Source: Ruminococcus sp. YRD2003
GTDB lineage: Bacteria; Bacillota; Clostridia; Oscillospirales; Ruminococcaceae
Assembly: GCA_900109435.1 (NCBI GenBank)
Contig: FNZT01000006.1
Location: 124,001-188,000, forward strand
Reading direction: 5' to 3'
DNA length: 64,000 bases
Translations under genes and position numbers: made by a program
The notes under the pieces: model-generated
What the model was told of the DNA's origin: nothing
What the model saw: only the letters and a program-made list of their open reading frames with translations
Databases searched by the model: none
Part shown: positions 43,401 to 53,828 of the stretch, piece by piece
Layout of the letters: every line of letters starts with the position of its first letter
How positions within the stretch are numbered: the stretch's first letter is position 1

Positions 43401-44927
43401 TTACTCATCATCTGTCTCGTCAGCCTCGGGTACCTCCTCGAAGGAAACGTCCTCCGCGGGTGCCTCTGCTGCGGGAGCTTCGCTCTCAGCCTCGGGAGCG
43501 CTTACCGCTCTGCCTCCGAGAAAGCTCGAAAGTATGCCTCTGATGTCCACGCCTGTCGCCTCGGAAAGACCGTCGGTAACTTTCGTGGTGGAGCTTATTA
43601 TGTCGCCAACCATCCTGCTTGAATTGCCGTCGCCGTACATGGTGATGCGGTCAACATTTTCAAGAGGTGCGGCAGCGTTCTTCACTACCTCGGGCAGAGC
43701 CTTGAAGTACATCTCGAGAACAGCAGCCTCGCCATATTTCTTCATAGCCTCAGCCTTGGCGTTGATGCCCTCTGCCTCTGCAAGGCCCTTTGCGCGGATA
43801 GCGTCCGCCTCTGCCTTACCTACAGCTGCGATACCCTCAGCCTCCTGCATACGGGCGAACTTCGCAGCCTCCGCCTCAGCCTTCTGAGCCTCTGCCTCCT
43901 GCTCCCTCTGGAAGCGGTCAGCCTCCGCCTCTTTTTTTAGCTGATAAAGCTTCGCGTCGGCTTCCTGCTGTGCCTTGTATCGGTCAGCCTCTGCCTTCTT
44001 CTTTATCTCGGCGTCGAGTGCCTTTTCCTTGACCTCAGCTTCCTTTGCCTTGAGCTCTACGTCCTTCTCGGAAGCTGCGATATTGGCATTAGCCTTCGAG
44101 ACCTCGATGGTCTTTCTCTGCTCTTCCTTCTGTATCTCGTAAGCAGCGTCGGCTATAGCGAGCTGAGTATCAGCCTCGCGCTTCAGCTCTGCCTGACGGA
44201 TAGCGAGCTCATTGTTCTTCTGAGCTATCTCGGTCTCGGCAAGTACCTTCGCGTCGTTGGCTTCTTTCTTTGCCTGTGCCTTTGCAATTTCGATCTCCTT
44301 CTCGGATTCAGCTCTTGCAATGGCTGCCTTTTTCTGGATCTTGGTCGTATTGTCGATACCGAGATTCTCTATGAGGTTCTGGTCGTCGGTGAAGTTCTGA
44401 ACGTTGAACGAAACTATCTCAAGTCCCATTCTGTTGAGGTCGGGAGCTGCGTTCTCCTGTACCTTCTCGGCGAAAGCCTTGCGGTCATTGACCATTGCTT
44501 CGAGAGTCATCTGTCCGACGATCTCACGCATATTGCCTTCGAGCACCTCACGCGCTACCTTTGCAACGTATGTGGTGTCCTTGTTGAGGAAGTTCTCAGC
44601 ACCGAGCTTGATGAGAGCAGGGTCGCTGCTGACCTTTACGTTTACGTTCGCGTCAACATTTATGTTGATATAATCGGCTGTGGGCACTGCGCTCGACGTC
44701 TTTACGTCTACAGCAATGAGCTGTAATTTGAGCTTATCCACGCGCTCAAAGAACGGTATGCGGATACTCGCCTTGCCGATGATTATCTTTCGTCTCAGAC
44801 CCGAGATTATGTAGGCTGTGTCCGGAGGAGCTTTGATGTATCCCATGGCGAGAATGATAGCGAAGAGTGCGATACCCGCTGCAACAGCTATCGCGATAAC
44901 GAGTTCGATGGGGAAATCCTTTAACAT
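43401..44927 (-). CDS. Flotillin family membrane protein
   Basis: 508 residues from the ATG at 44927 (GGGAGG upstream). One N-terminal membrane segment (about 9-29, VIAIAVAAGIALFAIILAMGY); SPFH/band-7 domain about 40-210; long Glu/Ala-rich coiled coil about 210-400, with repeats such as EAEAQKAEAEAAKFARMQEAEG; C-terminal part about 400-508 ending in an acidic tail (EAESEAPAAEAPAEDVSFEEV). It belongs to the flotillin/YqiK scaffold family of membrane microdomains. It is monocistronic with a perfect promoter and a palindrome at the transcript start. Confidence 0.9.
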   Translation of the reverse strand: MLKDFPIELVIAIAVAAGIALFAIILAMGYIKAPPDTAYIISGLRRKIIIGKASIRIPFFERVDKLKLQLIAVDVKTSSAVPTADYININVDANVNVKVSSDPALIKLGAENFLNKDTTYVAKVAREVLEGNMREIVGQMTLEAMVNDRKAFAEKVQENAAPDLNRMGLEIVSFNVQNFTDDQNLIENLGIDNTTKIQKKAAIARAESEKEIEIAKAQAKKEANDAKVLAETEIAQKNNELAIRQAELKREADTQLAIADAAYEIQKEEQRKTIEVSKANANIAASEKDVELKAKEAEVKEKALDAEIKKKAEADRYKAQQEADAKLYQLKKEAEADRFQREQEAEAQKAEAEAAKFARMQEAEGIAAVGKAEADAIRAKGLAEAEGINAKAEAMKKYGEAAVLEMYFKALPEVVKNAAAPLENVDRITMYGDGNSSRMVGDIISSTTKVTDGLSEATGVDIRGILSSFLGGRAVSAPEAESEAPAAEAPAEDVSFEEVPEADETDDE

Positions 44928-44967
44928 AGTGTACCTCCCTTTCTGGTCTATGCGGATTTGTTTGTGA

Positions 44968-45021
44968 TGTACACCGTCCGTGTACAATGAGCATTATACA
45001 CCGTCCGCGGATACTTGTCAA
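44968..45021 (-). promoter_or_regulatory. Flotillin promoter with start-site palindrome
   Basis: Minus strand TTGACA (45021-45016), 17-bp spacer, TATAAT (44998-44993). An inverted repeat TGTACAC-cgtcc-GTGTACA (44968-44986) covers the expected start, and the ten bases ACACCGTCCG recur next to the -10. A repressor or alarm-sigma operator is plausible. The rest of 44928-45250 holds only the SpoIIE promoter region. Confidence 0.7.
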
Positions 45022-45250
45022 TACCCCTTAAAACGACGGTATATAAGGAAATACTACCGTTCCAGATACAGAAATATATAGCTTTTTTGGCAAAATATAA
45101 GCTCATATGAACCTATACTGAGTTCGAATGATTAATCTTTGCCGCCAAGGCTGTTTTGCCATATAAAAAAAACTATGTCATTATTCCGACAAAATATGCA
45201 CCTGAATCGTGTTATAATAGTTTGCAATTATGATTCGGAGTGTGATACAT

Positions 45251-47449
45251 ATGAAAAAGCTATCGGACACAATGCGCCTCACCGCAGTCAGGACTGCCGC
45301 CTCGCTCCTGCTCTCTTTTGCAGGCGGCTTCGTTTTCTCCGGGACTGCCCTCGCGGGGGCAGCTTCATTTGCGGACATCTCACTCGCAGGCGCACTTGGG
45401 CTCCCCTACGCAGCGGCAGCTCTCGCAGGCGCCATAATACGCGGTGTTTCGACGGATTCCGTAGGTAAGGGCATAGTTAAGACTGCGGCTATGGCATTTA
45501 TCGTGATCGCCAAACTCTTCTCGGGCACACGGAGCTCTCCACTGCGCTGCGGCATGATCACCGCGGTATGCGTAATGCTCTCGGGGATGTCGGTTTCCGC
45601 TCTCATCGGAGAGCTCCCGCAAAAGCTCATTTTCTACGGCTTCTATGCCGCCGTTGCAGGGTTCGCTTCTTACTGCGGAGCTGAGCTGCTGAACAGTCTC
45701 AGGCACGAAAAAGTCATATCATTATCGGGGATTTCAGGCGGGTGTTATGCCGTGATATATATAGTGTACACAGCCTCGCTTTATTCGCTCGGTATCCCTG
45801 CTGTGAATGCGGGGGCTGTGCTCGGAATAGCCGTAACCGTTCTCGCCGCCTATACATACGGCAGCGCAGGAGGCGCTATATGCGGTGCTATGACGGCATT
45901 CGCGGCTGCACTCGTCTCGCCGCGTGAGTGCATAGCCGCTGCTGTATTCCCCGCCGCAGGTCTTTTCGCGGGTCATGTCAGAAAGGGAAAACCGCTCATT
46001 ACGGCGCTTATTTTTGCGGCTCTCTGCTACTCCCTGAGCGTCCTCACAGGCGCTCCGCGCGACGGCTCGGATATCACTCTCAGCGTACTTATCGGAACAG
46101 GTTTGTTCGTCGCTGCTGCGCCGTATTTTTCGGACAAATGGCTCTCGACAGAGCCGACTTCCGACCATGGCGCGATTGCCTCGGATAACTGCCGCATCAC
46201 CTTTCTCTCGGACGTTATCGACGCTGTCCGCTGCGATGCGGTGAAGCTGTCTGCGGCTCTGAGCGCGGCTGAATCCGACTGCCGTCACGACTCTCCCGAG
46301 GTCTGCACGAGCTGCTCACGCGGGAGTACCTGCCGCCGTTTCGATGCAGAAGCCGCCGACGAGTTAACGCCCGATATACCGCAGTCATGCGTCCGAAAGC
46401 GCGAGCTTGAAGAGGAGCTTGAGCAGCTGCGTGAAATGCGTATCGCCGACCGTCTGCTGCGCCTCCGCCGCTCACGCGACCGAAGCCTCCTGAGCGAACA
46501 GATGAAGCTGACGGGAGAGATACTCCGCGCCGCTGCGACCGAGCACAGTTTTCGTCCGTCGGGACGGACTGCCGCAAAGATCATTGAGCAGCTCTCCTCA
46601 CACGGCATCGCTCCGCTGCGCGCTTCAGCGTGGTATAACGCCGCGAACAGGCTCACAGTCGAGCTCTACTACAGCGCCGAGAACGTCGGGCTGAGCAGTT
46701 CCCGCATTCGTGACCTCATAGCCGACGGTCTCGGTCTCGAACTCACTGCCGCCGCCCCTGTATGCTCCGCAGACGAGCTCCGCCTCTGCTTCTACGAAAA
46801 GCCCGAATACACGGTCGAGGTCTACTCTGCGTCAGTCTGCGCGGAGGGAGCTGAGGTCAGCGGTGACAGCTCGTCCGTATTCACCGATGGCGGCGGAATA
46901 TGCTATATCACGCTTTCCGACGGCATGGGCACAGGGAAGAGTGCCGCTGTCGACTCGCATACGGTGACAGCTCTGTTCCGTCGTCTTGTATGCGGAGGAA
47001 TGGACTGCGTCACTGCCGTAAAAATGGTCAACTCGGTAATGGTCGGGAAGTCGCGCGATGAATCCTTCGCGACCTTCGACGCCCTCCGTTTCGACCCAGA
47101 TACCCACACGCTGACGATAATGAAATCAGGAGCCGCACCTACACTCATAAAGCACGGAAACGACGTGATAAAGGTATCTGCGCCGACATTCCCCGTCGGG
47201 ATAAACGAGGCGGCGGAGGTCTACACAGCCGAACACGAGACCGAGGAAGGAGACATGGTCGTAGCTTTCTCGGACGGCATAAGCGAGAATGAGTTCCCGT
47301 TTATCCGAGAGCTGCTTTCGGGTGACGGCGACATAAAGGAGATCGTCCGCGAAACAGCGGTCAAAGCTGCGGCTTTTGCGAGAGCTCCGCATACGGATGA
47401 TGTCACTGTAATAGGAGTAAAAATTTTAAGAAATAAACAATGTATATAA
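45251..47449 (+). CDS. spoIIE: SpoIIE-like membrane serine phosphatase
   Basis: 732 residues from the ATG at 45251; ribosome site GGAG is 11 bp upstream and TATAAT sits at 45213-45218. The N-terminal region has about ten transmembrane helices (residues about 15-300), a central region about 330-520 with CTSCSRGSTCRR, and a C-terminal PP2C-type phosphatase (about 530-725) carrying YITLSDGMGTGKSAAVDS, ALFRRLVCGGMDCVTAVKMVNS and VVAFSDGISENEF metal-binding motifs. SpoIIE dephosphorylates SpoIIAA to release sigma F during sporulation. Its presence implies sporulation potential or a relic. A 0A-box-like TTTTGTCGGAA lies on the minus strand at about 45184-45195 (weak). Confidence 0.9.
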   Translation: MKKLSDTMRLTAVRTAASLLLSFAGGFVFSGTALAGAASFADISLAGALGLPYAAAALAGAIIRGVSTDSVGKGIVKTAAMAFIVIAKLFSGTRSSPLRCGMITAVCVMLSGMSVSALIGELPQKLIFYGFYAAVAGFASYCGAELLNSLRHEKVISLSGISGGCYAVIYIVYTASLYSLGIPAVNAGAVLGIAVTVLAAYTYGSAGGAICGAMTAFAAALVSPRECIAAAVFPAAGLFAGHVRKGKPLITALIFAALCYSLSVLTGAPRDGSDITLSVLIGTGLFVAAAPYFSDKWLSTEPTSDHGAIASDNCRITFLSDVIDAVRCDAVKLSAALSAAESDCRHDSPEVCTSCSRGSTCRRFDAEAADELTPDIPQSCVRKRELEEELEQLREMRIADRLLRLRRSRDRSLLSEQMKLTGEILRAAATEHSFRPSGRTAAKIIEQLSSHGIAPLRASAWYNAANRLTVELYYSAENVGLSSSRIRDLIADGLGLELTAAAPVCSADELRLCFYEKPEYTVEVYSASVCAEGAEVSGDSSSVFTDGGGICYITLSDGMGTGKSAAVDSHTVTALFRRLVCGGMDCVTAVKMVNSVMVGKSRDESFATFDALRFDPDTHTLTIMKSGAAPTLIKHGNDVIKVSAPTFPVGINEAAEVYTAEHETEEGDMVVAFSDGISENEFPFIRELLSGDGDIKEIVRETAVKAAAFARAPHTDDVTVIGVKILRNKQCI

Positions 47450-47591
47450 AAATTTGATAGAGATATACTCCGTGTGTGCAAATTCACAACGAAATACTTC
47501 TCAACAGCTGATATCGTGTGGCAAAGCGCACAAAAGAATAGGGGTAAATTTATCGTATTAACTGAAATTTTATGCTGATTTACGAAAATGC

Positions 47592-47620
47592 TTGAATAAT
47601 TACGCCGATTCTGATAAAAT
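47592..47620 (+). promoter_or_regulatory. Promoter of the glycogen operon
   Basis: TTGAAT (47592-47597), 17-bp spacer, TAAAAT (47615-47620); AAAGGAGG precedes glgB. Confidence 0.6.
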
Positions 47621-47645
47621 GTATATTAGCAAAGGAGGCTGAATT

Positions 47646-49619
47646 ATGTCTGTTAATAACAATAATCCCAACGATTTTCCGCTCTATCTGTTCTATCAGG
47701 GCAAGAACTGCGAAGCCTGGAAGTTTTTCGGCGTTCACAGCAGAAAAAGAGGCAGAGGCAAATCCTATACGTTCAGAGTTTGGGCTCCTAATGCTGTAAG
47801 TGTTTCTGTTGTCGGCGATTTCAACAGCTGGGACAGAAGCAAGAATCCCTGCAAACTCATTGCGGACGGCATCTGGGAGGCAGAGATCTCACGACTCAAA
47901 CAGTTCGATACTTACAAGTACAGCATAGAGACCAAGGACGGCAGGACCATTCTGAAGGCTGACCCGTATGCAGCTCACTTCGAGACCCGCCCGGGAACTG
48001 CCTCCAAGATATACGAAAGCACGTTCGAGTGGAAGGACAGCGATTGGTACGCCGCAAAAGCTTCCACCAGCATATACAAGAGCCCCGTCAACGTCTACGA
48101 AGTACATCTCAGCTCGTGGAAGAACTACGGCGGCGATGTCTACATGAATTATACCGACTTCGCGAAGGAGATAATCCCCTACCTCAAGAAGATGTCATAT
48201 ACCCACGTCGAATTCATGCCGCTCACCGAGTACCCATACGACGGTTCGTGGGGATATCAGGTCACAGGCTACTTCGCTCCTACTTCACGATACGGAACTC
48301 CCGACGATTTCCGCGCAATGATAGAGGCTTTCCACGACGCAGGCATAGGCGTTATACTCGACTGGGTACCTGCTCACTTTCCGAAGGATGAGGCGGGTCT
48401 GTACGAGTTCGACGGCACCTGCTGCTACGAATACACCGATGAACGCAAGAAAGAGCACAAGGCATGGGGCACGCGGGTCTTCGACTATGGCAAGGCTGAG
48501 GTATGCTCGTTCCTGATTTCAAGCGCAAACTACTGGTTCACCGAGTTCCATATCGACGGTCTGCGCGTGGACGCTGTAGCTTCGATGCTCTACCTCGACT
48601 ATGACCGCCGCGACGGCGAATGGGCTGCAAATATCAACGGTGGCAATGAGAACCTCGAGGCTGTTGCCTTCCTGAAGCGTCTAAATGAGGCTGTCTTCTC
48701 GAAGCACCCCGACGCTCTCATGATAGCCGAAGAATCCACCGCTTGGCCTCTCGTTACGAAGCCCACCGACATCGGAGGTCTCGGCTTCAACTTCAAGTGG
48801 AACATGGGCTGGATGAACGATATGCTCAGCTATATGAGCCTCGACCCGATATACCGCTCGTTCAACCACGACAAGCTCACTTTCTCATTCTTCTACGCTT
48901 TCTCCGAGAACTACATCCTTCCTATCTCCCACGACGAGGTAGTATACGGAAAGTGCTCGATGATAAACAAGATGCCCGGCGAGTATGAGCAAAAATTCGC
49001 ATCATACCGCGCTTTCCTCGCCTATATGATGGCTCACCCCGGCAAGAAGCTCCTCTTCATGGGACAGGAATTCGGTCAGATGAACGAGTGGAACTACAAG
49101 GGACAGCTCGACTGGAACCTGCTCGACTTCGACTCTCACCGCAGCCTCCTGAAGTTCAATGAGAAGCTCAATAAATTCTACATCGAAAACGCGCCTCTGT
49201 GGCAGAACGATGACTCGTGGGGCGGATTCAGCTGGATATCCAATGACGACTACAAGCAGAGCGTCATCGCGTTCAGACGTATCGACGACAACGGTGAGGA
49301 GATATTGGCTGTATGCAACTTCGTTCCCGTTGAGCGCCGCGATTACCGCATAGGTGTTCCCGCCAAGGGCACGTACAAGGTCGTGTTCAACTCGGATGCT
49401 ACCGAATTCGGCGGCGCAGGGCTCTCCGAGAAGTCATACAAGTCTGAGGCGGTAGGTATGCACGGATTCGACGACAGCATATCGCTCACGCTCGCTCCGC
49501 TCTCAGTCATGTACCTCAAAGCTTCTCCCGCAAGGAAGAGGGCTGAGAAGTCATCGACGGCAGCAAAGAAAACAAAAGCTCCTGCAAAGAGGAAAAAAAC
49601 CTCAGCAGCTGACAAATAA
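47646..49619 (+). CDS. glgB: 1,4-alpha-glucan branching enzyme
   Basis: 657 residues, GH13_9. N-terminal CBM48 (about 25-120, [23 protein letters not shown]); TIM barrel about 150-560 with [23 protein letters not shown] (nucleophile Asp), [10 protein letters not shown] (acid Glu) and [12 protein letters not shown] (stabilising Asp); C-terminal beta domain to about 630, then a Lys/Ala-rich tail. It introduces alpha-1,6 branches into glycogen. It is the first gene of glgB-glgC-glgD-glgA, with 21 bp to glgC. The basic tail ([15 protein letters not shown]) is unusual for the family and may mediate contacts or be disordered. Confidence 0.97.
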   Translation: MSVNNNNPNDFPLYLFYQGKNCEAWKFFGVHSRKRGRGKSYTFRVWAPNAVSVSVVGDFNSWDRSKNPCKLIADGIWEAEISRLKQFDTYKYSIETKDGRTILKADPYAAHFETRPGTASKIYESTFEWKDSDWYAAKASTSIYKSPVNVYEVHLSSWKNYGGDVYMNYTDFAKEIIPYLKKMSYTHVEFMPLTEYPYDGSWGYQVTGYFAPTSRYGTPDDFRAMIEAFHDAGIGVILDWVPAHFPKDEAGLYEFDGTCCYEYTDERKKEHKAWGTRVFDYGKAEVCSFLISSANYWFTEFHIDGLRVDAVASMLYLDYDRRDGEWAANINGGNENLEAVAFLKRLNEAVFSKHPDALMIAEESTAWPLVTKPTDIGGLGFNFKWNMGWMNDMLSYMSLDPIYRSFNHDKLTFSFFYAFSENYILPISHDEVVYGKCSMINKMPGEYEQKFASYRAFLAYMMAHPGKKLLFMGQEFGQMNEWNYKGQLDWNLLDFDSHRSLLKFNEKLNKFYIENAPLWQNDDSWGGFSWISNDDYKQSVIAFRRIDDNGEEILAVCNFVPVERRDYRIGVPAKGTYKVVFNSDATEFGGAGLSEKSYKSEAVGMHGFDDSISLTLAPLSVMYLKASPARKRAEKSSTAAKKTKAPAKRKKTSAADK

Positions 49620-49640
49620 TACAGACACTGGAGGAATATT

Positions 49641-50867
49641 ATGTACACTAAGAAAAAAGTCGTAGCCATGCTGCTTGCAGGCGGTCAGGGAAGCAGGCTT
49701 TATGCGCTGACCAAGAACGTCGCAAAGCCCGCAGTTCCCTACGGCGGAAAATACCGCCTGATAGACTTCCCGCTATCCAACTGCACCAATTCGGGCATTG
49801 ATACAGTCGGCGTACTCACACAGTACCAGCCGCTCGTGCTCAACGAGTACATCGGCAACGGTCAGCCGTGGGACCTTGACAAGCTCAACGGAGGCGTTCA
49901 CGTTCTGCCGCCGTATGAGACTCAGGCAGGCGCCTCATGGTACGAGGGAACGGCTAACGCCATCTACCAGAATATGCGCTTCATTGAGAGATATGACCCC
50001 GAGTATGTAGTCGTCCTCGGCGGCGACCACATCTACAAAATGGACTACTCGAAAATGGTGGACTTCCATATCGCAAATGATGCTGACTGCACTATCTCCG
50101 TCATTGACGTCCCGCTCGCTGAGGCTTCGCGCTTCGGTATAATGATATGCGACGAGCAGAATAAGGTCATCGACTTCGTAGAGAAGCCCAAAGAGCCCAA
50201 GTCTACGCTCGCGTCTATGGGAATCTATGTATTCAGCTGGGACAAGCTGAAAAAATACCTCATAGAGAACGAAGAGGACGCAAACGCAAAGCGCGAGCGC
50301 GGCGAGGCATGGTCAAAGGACTTTGGCAAGGACATCATTACTTCAATGCTCCGCGACGGTCAGAGACTCTTCGCATATGAGTTCGAGGGCTACTGGAAGG
50401 ACGTGGGAACTCTCGATTCTCTCTGGGAGGCTAATATGGACCTTCTCAGCCCGAGCGTACCGCTCGACCTCTACGACAAGAGCTGGAAGATATACTCGCG
50501 CAGCAGCTACAGTCCGCCGCAATATGTCGGCGATAATGCCAACATCGAAAACTCTATGATAGCAGAGGGAAGCTCCGTGGACGGCTCAGTCGACTTCTCT
50601 ATCCTCTTTGCGGGCGTTACCGTTGAAGAGGGCGCTACCGTCAACTACAGCATAATCATGCCCGGCACGGTCATCAAGTCCGGCGCAGTGGTAGAGTATG
50701 CCATAGTCGGAAGCGACTGCGTGATAGAAAGCAACGCTCATATAGGCAAGAGCCCCGAGCAGGTTGAAAACAGGGACGACTGGGGCATCGCAGTCGTCGG
50801 ACATAACGTAACGGTATCTGACGGCAAAAACGTTGAGCCCAAGCAGATCATCGGAGAGAACATCTGA
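49641..50867 (+). CDS. glgC: Glucose-1-phosphate adenylyltransferase (catalytic subunit)
   Basis: 408 residues. N-terminal nucleotidyltransferase with [40 protein letters not shown]; product-binding [12 protein letters not shown] and the FVEKPKEPK loop; C-terminal left-handed beta-helix about 300-390 (hexapeptide repeats, [12 protein letters not shown]). It makes ADP-glucose. It pairs with the glgD product encoded 14 bp downstream, as in Bacillus. Confidence 0.97.
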   Translation: MYTKKKVVAMLLAGGQGSRLYALTKNVAKPAVPYGGKYRLIDFPLSNCTNSGIDTVGVLTQYQPLVLNEYIGNGQPWDLDKLNGGVHVLPPYETQAGASWYEGTANAIYQNMRFIERYDPEYVVVLGGDHIYKMDYSKMVDFHIANDADCTISVIDVPLAEASRFGIMICDEQNKVIDFVEKPKEPKSTLASMGIYVFSWDKLKKYLIENEEDANAKRERGEAWSKDFGKDIITSMLRDGQRLFAYEFEGYWKDVGTLDSLWEANMDLLSPSVPLDLYDKSWKIYSRSSYSPPQYVGDNANIENSMIAEGSSVDGSVDFSILFAGVTVEEGATVNYSIIMPGTVIKSGAVVEYAIVGSDCVIESNAHIGKSPEQVENRDDWGIAVVGHNVTVSDGKNVEPKQIIGENI

Positions 50868-50881
50868 TCGGAGGAATCATA

Positions 50882-52006
50882 ATGAGCAGTGTAAATTATA
50901 ATGTTTTGGGTCTTATCTTCGCGAGTATGCATGACTCCTACGTCAGCGAGCTCACGAAGCAGAGAACTATGGGTTCTATACCCTTTGGCGGACGCTATCG
51001 CCTGATAGACTTCCCGCTTTCCAACTTCGTTAATTCAGGTGTGTCCGAGGTCGGTGTCATCACGAAGTCGAACTACGGCTCGCTCCTCGACCACCTCGGT
51101 TCAGGACGTGACTGGGACCTCTCACGTAAGAAGGGCGGCCTTCACCTCCTGCCTCCGTACAGCCAGACAGGCGGAATTTACAAGGGCAGGCTCGACGCTC
51201 TCAGCAATATATGGGGCTTTGTTGAGCATTCCAACGCAAAGTACGTTATACTCTCGAACTGCGATGTGGTCGCGACTATCGACTTCACCCCCGTGCTCAA
51301 ACAGCACAAGGAGACTGAGGCTGACATCACCCTCATCTACAGCAAGGGCTTCTACGACAGCGAGAAGAACAACTGCGCTACTATACTCGAATTCAACGAG
51401 GACAACACCCTCGGCGGCGTACTCGTTGACCCGATGATATCCGGCGAGTGCAACCAGTGGCTCGATATGATGATAGTCACCAAGGACTTCCTGAAGAAAA
51501 TAGTTTCCGACGCCGCGAGCCGTAATCTCTACAGCTTCACGCGCGAGATACTCCAGAACAGCTCCAACGACTACCGCATTCTCGGCTACGAGCACAAGGA
51601 CTTCTTCGTACGCATAGACGGCGTGCAGAATTACTACCTCGCAAACAGGATGCTCCTCCAAAAGGAGAAGAGAGATGCGCTCTTCAGGACAGGTCAGCCC
51701 GTCTACACCAAGATAGGCGACAACGCTCCCGTGAAGTACGGTCTCGAATCAAGCATAAAGGATTCGCTCATTGCAGACGGCTGCGTCATCGAGGGTACAG
51801 TCGAGAACTCTATCCTCTTCCGCGGTGTAAAGGTCGGCAAGGGCGCAGTCATCAGAGATTCAGTCATCATGCAGGGCACCAAGATAGGCAGCAATTGCAG
51901 CATATCCTCCGTGATCACTGACAAGAACGTCGAGATAAGCGATGACAAGGTGCTCACTGGCTCTGAGACATACCCGCTCTATATAGGCAAAAACGGTAAG
52001 ATCTAA
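50882..52006 (+). CDS. glgD: ADP-glucose pyrophosphorylase regulatory subunit
   Basis: 374 residues. It has the glgC fold but a degenerate start (LGLIFASMHDSYVSELTKQRTMGSIPFGGRYRLIDF in place of the GGxGxR loop), lacking the nucleotide-binding motif. This is the usual picture for GlgD, which modulates GlgC in a heterotetramer. The C-terminal beta-helix (about 275-365) is intact. It sits between glgC (14-bp gap) and glgA (18-bp gap). Confidence 0.92.
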   Translation: MSSVNYNVLGLIFASMHDSYVSELTKQRTMGSIPFGGRYRLIDFPLSNFVNSGVSEVGVITKSNYGSLLDHLGSGRDWDLSRKKGGLHLLPPYSQTGGIYKGRLDALSNIWGFVEHSNAKYVILSNCDVVATIDFTPVLKQHKETEADITLIYSKGFYDSEKNNCATILEFNEDNTLGGVLVDPMISGECNQWLDMMIVTKDFLKKIVSDAASRNLYSFTREILQNSSNDYRILGYEHKDFFVRIDGVQNYYLANRMLLQKEKRDALFRTGQPVYTKIGDNAPVKYGLESSIKDSLIADGCVIEGTVENSILFRGVKVGKGAVIRDSVIMQGTKIGSNCSISSVITDKNVEISDDKVLTGSETYPLYIGKNGKI

Positions 52007-52024
52007 GGATTTGGTGGTTCACGT

Positions 52025-53446
52025 ATGAAAATACTATTTGCTGCCAGCGAGGCTGTACCGTATGCAGCCTCGGGCGGTCTCGCCGATGTTGTCGGCTCTC
52101 TCCCCAAGGCAATAAGCGCCAAGGGGCACGAGTGCGCGGTGGTGATCCCGCTGTATCAGTCAATTAAACCCGAACTTCGCGGAGATATGGAGTTCGTCAC
52201 CAATATCACCGTTGACGTATCGTGGCGTAAACAGTACTGCGGTATTTATACTGCCGAACGCGACGGAGTTACCTATTTCTTCATCGACAACGAATACTAC
52301 TTCCAGAGAGTAGGACTGTACGGTTTCTACGACGACTGCGAACGATTCGTATTCTTCGACCGCGCTGTGCTTGAAATGCTGAAGTATATCAGCTTCAAGC
52401 CCGACATAATCAATTGCAACGACTGGCAGACCGCGCTGATACCCGTATACTATCAGATATACTACAAGTATCAGCAGGGCTATGACAAGATAAAGACCGT
52501 GTTTACCATACACAATATCGAATATCAGGGCAAATACGGCAAGGAGGTACTCAGTGAGGTCATGGGTATCCCCTCATACAATACAGGGCTTCTCGAGTAT
52601 GACGGCTACATCAATATGCTCAAGGGCGCACTCGAGACCTCAGATAAGCTCATCACCGTTTCCCCAAGCTATGCATGGGAGATACTCGACCCGTGGTATG
52701 CTCACGGACTCGACCGCATTCTCGTCACCAAGCAGTACAAGCTTCAGGGCATTATGAACGGTATCGACACCAAGCTCTACGACCCTGCACATGACCCGTG
52801 CATTGCGTGGCGCTACACGTCCGATGAGCTCTCGGGAAAGGTCAAATGCAAGGCGGAGCTCCTCAGCGAGCTCGGTATGAACGATAACGGCGAACCTCTC
52901 ATCGGTATCGTTACGCGTTTCGTCCGCCACAAGGGCATCGACCTCATCCGCTGTGTTTTCGAGGAGATAGTCAGAAGCGGTGTAAAATTCGCAGTCCTCG
53001 GAAGCGGCGAGAAAATGTACGAAGATTTCTTCCTTGAAATGGCTCGGCGCTATCCCGAGAGAGTTTCGGTGAACGTAGGATTTATCCCCGAGCTCTCCCA
53101 TAAGATATACGCCGGCGCGGATATGTTCCTCATGCCGTCTCAGAGCGAGCCGTGCGGTCTGGCTCAGATGATAGCCATGCGCTACGGAACTATCCCCATC
53201 GTACGTGAGACAGGCGGTCTGCGCGACTCTGTCCGCGACAACGGCGGTGAAAACGGCAACGGCTTCACTTTCAAGACATACAATGCGTTCGATATGCTCG
53301 ATGCGGTATGGCGAGCCAAACGCGACTACTACGACTCCGACCGCTGGGAAGCTCTTGTCAAGCGGGCAATGAGCTGTGATTTCAGCTGGTCGTCGTCAGC
53401 CGATACCTATATCGAGACCTTCGAGGATATGATAAAAGAGCAGTAA
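52025..53446 (+). CDS. glgA: Glycogen synthase (GT5)
   Basis: 473 residues. N-terminal Rossmann half begins MKILFAASEAVPYAASGGLADVVGSLPKA; the usual KTGGL is ASGGL, so the conserved Lys is replaced, a variant I believe is common in ruminococci. HNIEYQGKYG and the C-terminal half with GIVTRFVRHKGIDLI and MPSQSEPCGLAQMIAMRYGTIPIVRETGGLRD bind ADP-glucose. It elongates alpha-1,4 glucan. It is the last gene of the glycogen operon, followed by an intrinsic terminator at 53480. Confidence 0.97.
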   Translation: MKILFAASEAVPYAASGGLADVVGSLPKAISAKGHECAVVIPLYQSIKPELRGDMEFVTNITVDVSWRKQYCGIYTAERDGVTYFFIDNEYYFQRVGLYGFYDDCERFVFFDRAVLEMLKYISFKPDIINCNDWQTALIPVYYQIYYKYQQGYDKIKTVFTIHNIEYQGKYGKEVLSEVMGIPSYNTGLLEYDGYINMLKGALETSDKLITVSPSYAWEILDPWYAHGLDRILVTKQYKLQGIMNGIDTKLYDPAHDPCIAWRYTSDELSGKVKCKAELLSELGMNDNGEPLIGIVTRFVRHKGIDLIRCVFEEIVRSGVKFAVLGSGEKMYEDFFLEMARRYPERVSVNVGFIPELSHKIYAGADMFLMPSQSEPCGLAQMIAMRYGTIPIVRETGGLRDSVRDNGGENGNGFTFKTYNAFDMLDAVWRAKRDYYDSDRWEALVKRAMSCDFSWSSSADTYIETFEDMIKEQ

Positions 53447-53479
53447 GTTTAAAACTTGTCTGCACAAAAAGCACTATTT

Positions 53480-53511
53480 AAGGCTCTCCGCAAGGGGAGC
53501 CTTATTTTTTT
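53480..53511 (+). terminator. Glycogen operon terminator
   Basis: AAGGCTCTCC-gcaa-GGGGAGCCTT stem followed by ATTTTTTTG. Confidence 0.85.
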
Positions 53512-53515
53512 GTCA

Positions 53516-53551
53516 GCTTGTACGTACAAATATAAATTTGTACGAATGGTA
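53516..53551. promoter_or_regulatory. AraR-like operator pair upstream of the GH43/CE1 gene
   Basis: GCTTGTACGTACAAAT (53516-53531) matches 14 of 16 positions of ATTTGTACGTACAAAT. A half site ATTTGTACGAATGGTA (53536-53551) begins 20 bp later, two helical turns on. It shares its core with the 4995 site. The region 53552-53745 holds a hairpin (GCGGT-ctgcaa-ACCGC), a parS-like TTTCACGTGG at 53619-53628, and an AT-rich hairpin near 53660-53690. Confidence 0.55.
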
Positions 53552-53745
53552 AATTGTTGACATTAACAGTTTGCATCGCGAACCATTAATTGCGGTCTGC
53601 AAACCGCCTGTTTTACGGTTTCACGTGGCAAATCAATCAGATATTGCGATGAATTTGCTAAAAAAATGGACTTGTCATAAATCCATTTTTTCACAAAAAA
53701 GTGAACTCGATATTCAAAAATTACACCATTTCTTCGTTTTTTCGG

Positions 53746-53774
53746 TTGTCAAATGCGCAAAAGATATGTACAAT
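53746..53774 (+). promoter_or_regulatory. Proximal promoter of the GH43/CE1 gene
   Basis: TTGTCA (53746-53751), 17-bp spacer, TACAAT (53769-53774); ribosome site GGAGGG at about 53817. The operators lie about 200 bp upstream, so a second upstream start or looping is possible. Confidence 0.6.
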
Positions 53775-53828
53775 AAAATTAATAGAATATTAACATTTTA
53801 CAAGTGACTATTTATAGGAGGGTTAATC

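Noticed and set aside
45184..45195. Spo0A box before spoIIE
   Set aside because: TTTTGTCGGAA on the minus strand has one mismatch to the 7-bp core and a single copy; too weak to list as a site.
53570..53640. Catabolite-repression (cre) site
   Set aside because: The TGCAAACCG-type sequences do not match the spacing of the cre consensus.
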